DNA from: Carnegiea gigantea
Lineage: Eukaryota; Streptophyta; Magnoliopsida; Caryophyllales; Cactaceae
Assembly (NCBI GenBank): GCA_029747015.1
Contig: JAKOGI010000106.1
Span: 1,015,195-1,079,194, forward strand
DNA length: 64,000 nucleotides
Direction of reading: 5' to 3'
A program made the translations under genes and the position numbers. The notes beneath the pieces were generated by a model. It made no database searches and was not told where the DNA came from. It saw only the letters and a program-made list of their open reading frames with translations. This document shows, one piece after another, positions 32,695 through 43,482 of the stretch (position 1 is its first letter; each line of letters opens with the position of its first letter).

Positions 32695-35600
32695 TGTAAC
32701 GTCCCCAAAAAGCTAATGACATGATTTACGAAAAATTGCAGCGGAAGACTTAATAAAAGAAGGCGCTACCGCTGTCCTGATAAGGACAAGGCTCACTGAA
32801 ACCATTTAATCTTACAACTCATATTCACAATCACAAAATTTATTAACTGAAACACTTCAAAACCAAAGTCCATAATAGTTCAATTTCAATACCATCGACT
32901 TAATCGTACCATGTCACTGTATTGTAAAATGAGCATAGAAACACTGTTGATAGGTACACGTTTTTGTAATTCATTTAGTTGGCAATAACAATGAAAATGA
33001 AAGTAATATGAAACTGAATTGCTTATTATTATCTGGATGTGAACCCCTTGCAATAATATGATCTATACATAGGTGTACACCTGCCAATCCGATCAAGAGT
33101 TGGCCTGAAGTCGCGTGGGTAAATGATCGGCTGACGCCCTATAGATGATAACTGACAGGGTCACAAGTTAAATAGCAAATCACTGTATAAACTGATTCAC
33201 TGATAAACTCATTAAGAGTTGTAACTTGATAAACATGATCTGCTTTCTGAAGATAGAGGCAATGGACATACCTTGAGTCTTTAAAAATGTCATCTGACTT
33301 GATACAAGTTAGCTGTTTCATAAATGTCATATGACTTGATAAATATATTCTGACTTGATAACATTTATGCATAATGGGAAACGATAACTAGGCCTCAACT
33401 CTATTTCATAAATGTCATTGTAAATATGTGTGGTCAGTAAATGATCCTTACTTGCATAATTGAGTAAGTAAAAGTATGTGTAATAGAAATTGCGTAATTA
33501 AATGCTATACATAACGTGAGTACTTTAATATAATTTCAAAACTGAATTGACGAAAGTAATTAAATCCAATATAAAGTAAATAGAAGTAAAATAGTTCACA
33601 ATGAGATAAATAATATTACAAAGGAAAAGGCCTTGATGGTGATAATTGAGAGAATGGTTACTGCCTTTTCTGAAATAGGTTACTGATACGGGTTTAAGGC
33701 TTGTTGATGTATAACTTGGTTTAAGATGACAGCAAGTATACTAGATTGACTTGATAAATACATTTGATATATGCTAAAGTAAGTAAGTAATAAAGGTTTG
33801 AGGCCAAGAGATATATATCTTGGTTCAAAATAGCATAAATTGCAATAACTTGGTCTGATAAATATGGTTTCTGAGTCACAACTCTCCCCACTTCTCATAT
33901 TTCATTCATAAATCCATTAGATATAGATTCGCACCCCAAATGAGTCATTGAACTCAATAGAAGCTATTAAGCTCACCAAGCTTCGTATTTTCTTGGTAAA
34001 GCCCATAACTGATTCAAAGCTCATAAGCAAGCTCCCAAATTGTATATTTGTCTTCTGTTTCCCATAAATCAAGCTAAACGCTCCATGAAAGTCCATGAAT
34101 ATTCATTTCCCCTTTAAATGACTTGGCCAAAAATACCCAAAATGAGTGCATGATCAATCTCACTTAATCTTTATTATTACTCTTTATACAATTACTCAAA
34201 ATGCTTCCAAAAATCACCGAACTCAAAATACTCAACCAAAATTCATGAGATCTTACAAGAAATTTGAAAATAATTTGGACAATCTATAGTAAAATTTTCA
34301 GAATTTTCCTCTAAGTATGCACTGCACAGAAATTGTAATAACAACCTGATTTACACCCAAGCAGGTCAATTCACTTTAAAAATTCATAACTTTCATTATA
34401 GACCTCAAATGGAAACCTAAAACCCCAATATGAAAAGATTAAGAAGTCCCGAAAAACTTTCATTTACAACACAAAATATGATTCCCACAATAGGAAGTGT
34501 GTCAGTTTTTAGTCCATTCTGCGCAGTTTCGGTAAAACGATCATAACGTTTTCCACAGATCTCGGATTAAGGCGATTCAGGAGGCATTTGATAGCTAACA
34601 CAGTGCCCTATCTACTCACCAGAAATCATAATTTTTCAATGGACCAATCATTACCAGTTTAATTGTGAACTCTGCCCTGTTTTGCTGAAATTTTCAGCCT
34701 CACTGTTTTGACTTTTCCCTCTCTTTTCATATAAGTCCTCACTTGAAATCATTCCAAATCACCAAAAGCATCATCATAATCATCAATAAAACTAAAAATT
34801 ACAAAATCAAATACAAATCAATCCATAAACATGGTTTTAACTTAAGCTTGCATGAACATGATCATTCCTAAACCCTAGCATGAATCAAGCTCAACTTCAC
34901 CATGATCAACACCAAAATAACTCTTATTTCTTATCAAAATATCATGATCAATGATCACAAGCATCAAAATAAGAATCAAAACTAAAATAAAAATCAAAAC
35001 CAACAAAAATAAATTTCAAGATTACTCACTTTGAGTTTGGAAAAAGTAGAGATGGTAGTGATATTTAGTGGTTTTGATGATAGAGGATGGTGGCTTGTGG
35101 CACTAGGATGTTGGAGGGGTTAGAGGTTACTGGGCTTGGCAAGAAAACTGGCCAAAAATAGCCAGAAAGGGCTGCCCTGCTGCCGTGAGGGAGAGAGAAA
35201 GAGAGAGAGAAAATGGAGTTTTTGGGTGGTTTTGTGTTTGTTTTGATAATTCTAACCCTTGGCTGAAATTTTATCCTTCCAAAAGATCTTTTTGCTAATT
35301 AAAATTAGGCACAAATGATATTAATTAACTTAATCTAATCACACCAAAATTTTCGGGCCAAACTTTTAACCCAAAATGAATTGGGCCGAACTTAATGAAT
35401 TTGAGCCCAAATATTTTTGCATGGCTAAATGTTAAATTTTTATGACATTATGAAAAATAACTTAATGCTCAATCATAATCATTACGGCCTAATATCGATT
35501 CACCTGAAATTTAGTCAATCAACGAAACCTGAATTAACAAACAATGAAACTTGAATTGCAAAATGGGACCCAAATGAAATATCCCCCAACCGGAATGATT

Positions 35601-35817
35601 AAATATGATAAATGAATGAAAAAAATTTAAATGGCATAAGGTAATTCTGTAAATATATAAATTGAGGGTAATTGAATTATTGAACATGATTTGGTTAAAC
35701 AAATAACCATGAGTGATTAAATCTATAAACTTAATAAATTAAATGAATAAATATGATTAATTAAATAAATAAATATGATTTAAATAAATAAATATGGGTT
35801 AGGGTCGGGTTATTATA
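32695..35817 (-). repeat. Element 3 5' LTR, 3123 bp
   Basis: In plus orientation begins TGTAACGTCCCC and ends GGGTTATTATA. It lacks ~214 bp relative to the 3' LTR, with the junction near 32914. Confidence 0.9.
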
Positions 35818-36000
35818 AAAGAAGTTCAGAAAAGATGATTCTAAAGATATTGCCTTTAAAGGCGCATACAAATGATCTCTAGAGAACCACCTCTAGCTAG
35901 ATTGCTAAATAGCACCTTGAAGAATCATTTGACAACTCTGGATCAGGCAACCCAATAAGAAAAATAGGTAACTATAAATTCTCCTCCTAAGATGGGTTTT
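35818..36000 (+). pseudogene. Element 4 gag, second part after element 3
   Basis: The first five bases repeat the target duplication. Continuing the Tat gag tail, the sequence is Lys/Asn-rich with stops, and leads into protease. Confidence 0.5.
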
Positions 36001-36370
36001 AAAGGTGTTAGACCCACATCTTAGCCGCATGATGATCCTATAGTTATCAAGTTGAAAATAGCCAACTATGATGTTAGTAGGGTAGTGGTGGATACTGAAA
36101 GCTCCACAGATGTCATGTTTTATGATTGTTTTGTCAAGATTGGCTCACAGGAGAAAGCTAAATCTCTAGCACCATCCCCACCCCCATCACATTGTTTCAT
36201 AAAACACATCACATAACGCAACGAGATGATTAAGTTACCTACCAAGGAGGAACCCCTCTAGGTAATGGTAGATTATGTCATCATGGATGTATCTGCTACC
36301 TACAAAATAGTCATAGGAAGGCCACTCCTAAACTCTCTTAGACAAACACTATCCACTTAAAACTAATATC
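36001..36370 (+). pseudogene. Element 4 protease, active site changed
   Basis: HDDPIVIKLKIANYDVSRVVVD and TESSTDVMFYDCF match the Tat protease pattern (HDDALV...IANY.V.RILIDSGSSADIL). At 36091-36099 the active-site triplet DSG reads DTE. A shift and stops follow. It is inactive. Confidence 0.75.
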
Positions 36371-36739
36371 CAGAACCTCACAAACTGATACGAGACGACC
36401 TATGCAGTAACTAGAGGTCTAAGTCGTCCTAATATCTGAACTTGACAATAGAGATAGAAAAAACTCTAGGTCAGAGCCTAAGGGCAAATTACAAGAGGTG
36501 ACCCTAGCTCAAGATTGATTCGGGATTATGTAGATTCATGCATATATGAAACTATCCCTCTAAGAAGCACTATATCCTTGCTAAGATAGTATGTAGATAT
36601 GCTTATGTATGTAGCATAAAAGATGCTAGGAATAAATCTTGAGATCATGGTTAACAAGTTGGCCACAAACACTTAGGTGAAGCTATGAAGCAGAAAATGA
36701 GACACTTTGCCTTTTATAGGAATGAGGCATTATGAAGAA

Positions 36740-37300
36740 AAAAAAAAAAGGCAGAAGTTGCAAGATATAGGATTCGTCAAGAAATGTTACTTTCCTTGCT
36801 AATTGACAAATGTAGTAGTGGTAAAGAAGCCTAATGGTTCACAAAGGACATGCGTGGATTACATAAACACTAACAATGCTTGTCTTAAAGATTACTTCCC
36901 ACTTCTAAAGTTTGATTAATCAATAGATTAAACTAGTGCCCATGGTTATCAGACATTCATGGATGCCTACTTTGGTTTTCACCAAGTACCTATGTGGGAA
37001 CAAGATCAAGAGCATACAACCTTTATCACACACTAGGGATTGTAGTGTTATAAGGTAATGTCATTTGATCTAAAAGATTCTAGTGCTACATATTAAATGT
37101 TAGTCAACAAGCTCTTTTAAGGGAAAATTGGCAGAGACATAGAGGTTTATATCAATGATATGATCCTCAAGTCCAAGAATTTAGATCAACACCTTCGAGA
37201 TCTGGAGAGGACTCTCAATACTCTAGGAAGCTTGGGCATAAAGCTAAATCCTAAAAATTAGCTGCTGGGGTATTAGCGGGCACGTTTCTAAGGTTTATGA
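36740..37300 (+). pseudogene. Element 4 reverse transcriptase, YIND site
   Basis: Tat RT blocks are readable: LTNVVVVKKPNGSQRTCVDY, NACLKDYFPL, YKVMSF, then EVYINDMILKSK. The catalytic box (37148-37159) is YIND instead of YVDD. A poly(A) run near 36740 and several stops precede it. The enzyme would have copied the element RNA; it is dead here. Confidence 0.8.
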
Positions 37301-37559
37301 CCAATGAAAAAGGGAGTAAAGGAAATCCTAAAAACGTATGGGTCATGATAAACATGCAAAGCCCTAGAACAGTGAAAGAGATTTAAAAACTGACCAGTTG
37401 CATGGCAGCCCCAAGAAAAATTCTTTCTAACTCTAAACAAAAGTGTCTCCCATTCTTCAAGTTCCTAAGGCCAACTAAGGACTTTAGATAGACTAAAGAA
37501 GCAAAAGAATCTATTAAGCAACTCAAGTAATATTTGCGTGAGATACTATCACTATGACA

Positions 37560-37850
37560 CTATCCAACCCTAACCTTAGAGAGAACCTTTTTATGTATCC
37601 GTCAGCTTCTGATGTGGCTATAAGCACAATTTTAGTAAGGGAAGAAAACAAGACATAGATTCCTATCAAATATGCCAGTCACATCTTGACATGTCTAGAA
37701 CTTAACTATCCAAACATTGAGAAGCTAGTCCCGTCCCTAACCACAGCAGTAAGAAAGTTAAGACCTTACTTTGAGGCATATTCAATTAAGATCTTAACAT
37801 ATCAACAATTGAAAAATATGATGTATAAGTGCAACTATTCAAAGAGAATA
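37560..37850 (+). pseudogene. Element 4 RNase H (first)
   Basis: YPSASDVAISTILVREE, IKYASHIL and PNIEKLVPSLTTAVRKLRPY correspond to the Gypsy RNase H (L..S..A..AVL..E, YY.S..L, Y...EKL.LALV...RKLRPYF), followed by an ILTYQQL end. One stop lies in the middle. Confidence 0.75.
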
Positions 37851-37979
37851 ATACTCTAGGCAATGAAATTGTCAAGGTTTGACAAAAAGTACTAACCTAG
37901 AATAACAATCAAAGCACCAGCTTTATCTGAATTCCTAGCTAAATATAGGTTCAAGGGTAAAGCGTTGGAGCTAGAACCA

Positions 37980-38345
37980 CATTGATGGACAATCTATGAA
38001 GTGGCTTAAGGGCTGGATTGATTCTAATCTCTCCAAAAGGGGAGACATATGAGTATGCCCTAAGGCTTGTATTCTAACTGCCAACAAAGAGGTCAAGTAT
38101 AAAGCAATTATAGGATGTTTTGAGATTTACAAGACCTTAGAGGTGAAGAATGTTAGAAGCTTTAGTAACTCACAATTGATGGTCAGTTTGATCAAAAGTG
38201 AGTTTGAGGCTAAGGGAAAGCAGATGGTCATGTATCTAGTACAGGTCCAAAATCCATCAATGACTTCCCTCAATTTAATATAACCCAAACGACAAAGTTG
38301 CAGAACCACCAAGTAGATGCATTAAGTAAACTGGCAAGTTTAGGA
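37980..38345 (+). pseudogene. Element 4 second, archaeal-type RNase H
   Basis: LILISPKGETYEYALRL, VKYKAIIGCFEIYKTLEVKNVRSFSNSQLMV, SEFEAKGKQM and a final VDALSKLASL pattern match the additional RNase H of Tat and Ogre lineages (AGVVL.SPEG..., NNEAEYEALI.GL..A..LG...L.V..DSQLVV, ADALSKLAS). In the DSQLVV block the catalytic Asp reads Asn (FSNSQLMV). This domain is diagnostic of Tat. Confidence 0.8.
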
Positions 38346-38489
38346 CACACTAACTCTACAAGATCAGTCATATAGGAACAAATGTGAATGACTCCAAGAT
38401 TACACCGATCATAGATTATTCGAAGAGTGAAAAATACCCGTATGAACTAAAAGAAACTGGAAAATTACGAATAAAGGCAAGATAGTATT

Positions 38490-39415
38490 ATCTACTTTAA
38501 GTGCTGACAACATAATTATATTAACCTACTTGCACAAAGATGGACTACACTATGTCAAAAAGTGTAACAAGTGCTAATTTTACTCCCCCAAAAACGCATA
38601 CATTAGCCACTAATCCCTTAATAATTCTAGAGCTTAGACCCTTTGCTATATAGGGAATGGACATCTTTAGCCCTTTTCCATAAGCATAAAGATAAATAAA
38701 GTTCATATTTACAGTAGTAGACTACTTTATAAAGTCGATAAAAACTGAGCTAGTTGCAACTATGACAGAACAAAACATCATAGGCTTTCTATAGAAAGAT
38801 GTGATCAGAAGATTTGGATTTGATTTATCACTGTGGACAATAGAAGGAATTCATAGCAAAAAGGATAAAGGAATATTGCAAGCGGTCAGGAATTACCATC
38901 CATAACATTTTAGTTGCAAGGCCTCATTCTAATTGACAACTAGAAGCCGCTAACAAGCAGATAATCCAGGCCCTGAGGAAGAAAACTAAGGGAGCCAAAC
39001 GGGCATAGGTGGAAGAGCTACTAAGCATCTTATGGTCTTTGAGGACAACTGTTAAGACCTCCACTGGTTACACAACCTTTATGCTCACATATGGTGTGTA
39101 ACCTATCTAAGTTTACAAACATATGTGCCAGCACAAAATGAAGGGGCACAAGTTGAAGCCCTGGGTTGATTATCGAAAATAAGGGAAAAGCTGCAATGAG
39201 AATAGAACTATGCAAGGCTGAAATCATTAGGGTGTACAATAAAAGGATGAGTCATCAACCCCTAAAGCCTTGTGACATAGTCCTTGGAAGCATGAAAGTG
39301 GGTAGAAAACATCCAGATAACTTGGAACCAAATTGGGAAGGACTATACACTATCAAAAAAGAAGTCTATATGGCTACCAATAAACTTCTCACCATAGGGA
39401 CAAAGAGGTTCTAAA
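38490..39415 (+). pseudogene. Element 4 integrase
   Basis: Fragments in Tat order: GLHYVKKCNKC (zinc end), a GMDIFSPFP-type start, FTVVDYFIKS, FGFDLSLWTIEG and an AVRNYHP block where the ISDNG and HPQ.NGQ motifs are expected but altered. The C-terminal frame 39166-39414 has RVYNKRMSHQPLKPCDIVLG and NLEPNWEGLYTIKKE, the end of Tat integrase. It ends near 39414. Dead by many stops. Confidence 0.7.
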
Positions 39416-41010
39416 CACTTAGCAAATGGATAACATCATACGCTACTATGCATAAACTATAAGATGGTTTTAGTTTCTGTGTAAGAATTACTTAAGTCTC
39501 GTAAACAGGCAGAGAACTTTGCATCTCCTAAGGACTAATACTTTAAATTCTAGTAGTATTATTAAAGTAGTGTTTACATTCCCTTCATATTTAATTTTGT
39601 ATTATGAATCATTTAATTTAAGTTTGAATGATGTCATTAGGTGGAAAAGCATAATAAATTACTAAGCTAGGTCATTAAATTCAGTCAAGAAGTCATTTTT
39701 AATTCCAATAGGCTAAATTAAGACTTGTACATTATGAGGAACAAAATTCCTAAGAAAAAATCAAGAAATTTAACTAGGAATTGACAACATAAATTCCATA
39801 AGGTTGGATCAATGCTTGAGAAGAATAAGAATTCTGCTAAGGAAGACAGACGATAATTAAATTCACAAAACTTTATTAAATAAATAAAATCATGATACAA
39901 ACTTTTGATACAGGAGTTAACAGCTGGCCAATCAACCATTATCCCTTTGGATTGTTTTTTTTTTTTTTGGGACTCATCTTAGCTTCTGTTCACTTTAGAA
40001 CATTCGAATGTTCACTAGCTAAAGTCTTGGTCACATCCTCTTTATAGAAATGAGCAGTATCATGCTTTCTCTCTGGCTTCTCATTCACACCCTCACTCCC
40101 ATCTTGGACTCTCCTTAAACCCTCCTAAGATTCCTAAAGTTGGACATTTATAAGGGCATTCTAAGCCTTGCTAGACTCCAACTCAGAAAGAGGAGCAAAA
40201 GCATCAGGCTACAACTTCCCAGCAATAACCTAGAGTTTTAAGGCAAGGAAAAGAAGTGATGGTCTTATAAATTCTTTAGAAGTGGCTTTCTCGAGCCTCT
40301 CTTTTGAAAGAAGGCAAAGGTATTTTTTGCTTCCTTTGTTGATAATTTAGGACTAAAAGTCCCTTGCCTTCGAGATTCCCTCGGCTCATTGCTTAGTGAG
40401 GGAGTTTGGTGTTTAGTTGGGGGGGTATCTCTCTTTTTTTCATTAGCATAAAGCAAGCAATAGGAATAACGGCCTTCATGGGGGAGATTTCATTTAGTTT
40501 TTCGCTCCTTTGCCCTCTTATTGCACGTTGTTCTAAAAGAATGCGAGGCGTCCTCGGAAGAAGGCCCTTAATAATTGGATTAATGAAGGAACCCTTAGAA
40601 GAACCCTCGACAATGTTTAAAAGGGCATCATGGGGCAATTCTCCTAGCGTCATCGCTAATCCTAAAAGAAATACCCCTAATTTCCCTCAGCTTACCTGGG
40701 TAGCTAGGGGAAAGGTGTTGATGGGAGTGATAATCATGGGGATTATTCCTCCACCTCTAGATGGGAAGTATCCTTAGCTCCAGCCATATAAGTTTGGAAT
40801 TTCTTGGCCATTGTCTTTTTTCCATACTAGAAGAACCTATTTTCTTACCTTCAAAAAGTTGGTTCTCAGCTGTGCTAGCCTCTTCAGTGAGAAGAAAGCG
40901 TTCCACTACCAACTCACCCTCACTAAGATGGATGCAGCTACTATGGAGTTTCCCTTCCTTATTGGCAATAGGGAGATTCTTTTATTTCGTGCATGGTTTG
41001 ATGGGTTTTA
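39416..41010 (-). pseudogene. Possible antisense extra-ORF remnant of element 4, distal part
   Basis: Tat elements often carry an ORF on the opposite strand between pol and the 3' LTR. On the minus strand, frames such as 40653-40393 and 40456-40265 are Lys/Arg rich, and 41000-40770 can be read as FFSLKRLAQLRTNFLKVRK followed by VWKKDNGQEIPNLYGW. I recognise no certain domain here; competing plus-strand frames (40406-40777, 40811-41041) are equally long. Support is mainly position. A polyT run lies near 39953. Confidence 0.35.
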
Positions 41011-42280
41011 TGATAGGTTTCCACAGAGCATATCATTTTAGGGTCATTTTGATGCATTTTTAGGGGATTTATAAGTTTTATGCTTAGTTTTTACCCCAAA
41101 AACCCAATTTTATGCTTGGGTATAGTACTTTGATGACTTTTCCAGGATTTGAGACCTTTTTTAATCTAGAATTGACCCTTAGAAGTTATCCTCATCACTC
41201 ACCAGGGGAGCCCCCAGTCACTATGCCGGCGGAAGAAAGAGAAGAATAAGAGAACACCGAGCCAGTGACCACCACGGTTTGCCCATGGTGGTGGCCATGG
41301 TCCATGGTGTCTTCATTTCCCGTGAGGCTTTTGTTTTCTCCTAACTGTTCGACTTCCTGGTAGTTTTAATTATATTATTACGCGTGGCTGTTTGGCTTTC
41401 AGGAATTTCACTATAAAAAGGGTGCTTCTCAACCTCATTTCCTATCGTCACATCCCATACCATTCTCCATGATCCACTATCTAGATTAGGGTTTAGATTT
41501 AGAGAGAGTTCAGAGCAAGCGAAGGTGAAGATTGCAAGGATTCCAGATCAGGTTTGGAATGACGGTTCAAGCGTGCATAAGCTGAGCAATTCCTCTCCCT
41601 TCTCCTCTCTTTTCTCTTTAGATTTTTATATTTTCAGATTATTGTTGATTTTTATCTTAATTTTTGGATTGTTAATCTTGGAATTGAGTTGAATTCTTAT
41701 GAATGAATCAATTCTTGTTTTGGTCTAAAAGTGCTTTGGATTTATTAGATTTATTCTATTGAATCTTAGATGCTGAATTGTTAGTAAGAAACTTGATCAA
41801 TTTCTTGCTTTTTTAGATATTTGGTGAAGAACTGAAAGGTGAAACTAAATGTTGGAAAACTAAGATTCGACTTACATTTGTGGGATCTTGAGAAAGACTC
41901 ACCGTTCAAGAAACCCCTAAATTTCATAATCGCGTTCTTAATAATCGTAGATTAATAAAAAACTCTTGAGAAATGGTAGTTGATTAGATTGAAGAATTTC
42001 ATTCCACCTTGAAAGAGGGGTTTGATAAATCAATTATCGGTTTTAGAATTACCCATCTAAAGAAAAGGCGTTTAATTAATTCTTGGATCGGAAAATTGCT
42101 TGATTTGATTAAATTCCTTGATTATTATCGATTAGATAGATAATAGATTAGTTTAATTTCAATATCAAGTGTTGATTCGCTTAGCCTATCTTGACGGAAT
42201 ATAACCCAATAGATCAACCAAGTCTCTGTGGCATCGATCTTGATTTGCTACAATGCCACCGTGCGCTTGCAACCTTGTCA
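41011..42280 (+). repeat. Element 5a 5' LTR
   Basis: Begins TGATAGGTTTCCACAG, ends AACCTTGTCA. A TATA-like CTATAAAAAG is at 41411-41420. A small inverted repeat lies at 41269-41294. Confidence 0.9.
41269..41294. promoter_or_regulatory. Inverted repeat upstream of the TATA box in the 5a LTR
   Basis: CCACCAC at 41269-41275 pairs with GTGGTGG at 41288-41294. The same arms persist in the 3' LTR (55545-55551 and about 55564-55570) although the loop has changed. Element 5b has a similar hairpin at 45996-46014. Confidence 0.5.
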
Positions 42281-42286
42281 AGTTTT

Positions 42287-42304
42287 TGACGCCATTGCCA
42301 GGGA
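42287..42304 (+). other. Element 5a primer binding site
   Basis: TGACGCCATTGCCAGGGA is a slightly decayed form of the TGGCGCCGTTGCCGGGGA site of Athila elements. Confidence 0.85.
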
Positions 42305-42418
42305 CTAGTGTTGGATATCGAGTTTTTCTCAATAGGTTTGGCTAAGCATTTTGTTTTTCTTCAAAAAAAAAAAAACCAAAAACAATAAAAAAAATTTTGA
42401 AAGATTAAAAAAAAAACA

Positions 42419-43482
42419 ATGGCCATTCTTCATTTTCCCCAATTCGAGCATGAATTATTTTAGAGGTATTTTAGGCGATTAAATACCTTTCTTGCTCAAT
42501 GTGGTTACTGTATGGGTATATGGGAAATTTTGGACATTATTGATGAGGCTGTGAATAGTAAAACTCGAGCTCTTTTAGAATATTGAGATTTTCATGGTAA
42601 AAGTGTTGACGATGCATGATATTTGCTTGAGTGGATTGCTTAGGATTCATTTGAGTTTGAGAAGGCTAGTTGTGTTTCTAGATATTCATTCTCTAATCTT
42701 GTGCATTTTATTCTAGATCTTATTATGCCCCTTTTTGGTGTAACTTGTGTAATTCTTCCAACTATGATATTAATTCATGTCCTTATCATGCATGCTACGT
42801 TTGATGTAACTGATATTGTCCTGACCTTACCCGATTCATCCTTTCCTTTACCTCAGTGCAGGGGCTCAGGATGGATGAGCCTATTGGGTTTGATGCTAGG
42901 TTTGATGTAACTGGTGCATATTTTAAGTCGAAAGATATTTTAGATAAAGTGTATGATTTAGATAAGACTCCTTTGGAGGGGTCATGTGATGTGTTTTTGC
43001 ATAAGGAGTCTCCTAACCTTAGTTTTGATGATATTGTTCTCCCCAATCCTCTTGATCATTCCCATGTTTCCCCTATGTGTTTACAACCCTCTCCTTCCCC
43101 AAGTATCACATCGATATGCCCATTGATAATCCTAGATGCTAATAATGATTTGGGCTATGAGGAAAACATGTTCAACATGCTTGGTGGCAATGTTGATAAT
43201 TTTATGTCCCTAGGTTACTTTAGTGGGAATAATGTCTCCCTTGGCCCATATTACATGTACTTAGTGGATGCACCTAGAAAAATTATGTGGAATACTTTCT
43301 TTGATTTCTCTTTTGATTTTTCTATGGCATTCGGTTTATCAAAGAGAGCACTAACTTTCTTTGTTATGTTCATCTCCATGCTCTCTTATATCCAAGCTTG
43401 TGAGCCCCATGTTGCGGTATTTGACAAGCTTTTGTGGGCTTTGACTATGTTTGATTTGATGGACCAAGCCTTGAAGTTGTGA
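42419..43482 (+). pseudogene. Element 5a gag-like protein
   Basis: From the ATG at 42419: MAILHFPQFEHE, RYFRRLNTFLAQCGY, WEILDIIDEAVNSKTRALLEY, SVDDA, YLLEWIA. This has the order of Athila-type gag (W..F...L..CP, W.....Y.GL....R..ID, S..EA..LL..LA) with three in-frame stops. Near 42745-42800 a knuckle-like C...YDINSCPYHAC is out of frame. The frame 42856-43482 (208 codons, MQGLRMDEPIG...) is open. It contains an acidic-aromatic region and a hydrophobic stretch near residues 165-185, without a domain I can name. I take it as the C-terminal part of the same gag-like product. Confidence 0.55.

Larger units (their letters stand above)
24689..35817 (-). mobile_element. Element 3: Tekay-type chromovirus, minus strand, nested in Tat gag
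   Basis: On the minus strand: 5' LTR 32695-35817, primer site 32679-32690, degraded internal region, polypurine tract next to 28040, and 3' LTR 24689-28040. The LTR termini (TGTAATAACCCGACCC...) and the sequence before the 3' LTR (TTTCAAGGACGAAACTC) are close to element 2, so the two belong to related Tekay families. The perfect target duplication and about 93% LTR identity over the first ~220 bp (hand count) suggest insertion no earlier than element 2. Only RT and chromodomain traces remain of pol. Confidence 0.88.
23082..39450 (+). mobile_element. Element 4: Tat-type Ty3/Gypsy element, internal and pol part, interrupted
   Basis: Primer site, gag, protease, RT, RNase H, a second (archaeal-type) RNase H and integrase are recognisable in the Tat order. 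Element 3 (24689-35817) splits gag. Tat elements often carry an extra ORF after pol on the antisense strand; candidate remnants lie at 39.7-41.0 and 56.6-57.5 kb. No 3' LTR was recognised in the window. The large number of stops makes this the most decayed framework. Confidence 0.75.

Noticed and set aside
40406..40777. 123-codon plus-strand ORF as a gene
   Set aside because: No recognisable domain; it overlaps equally long minus-strand frames in decayed Tat 3' sequence.
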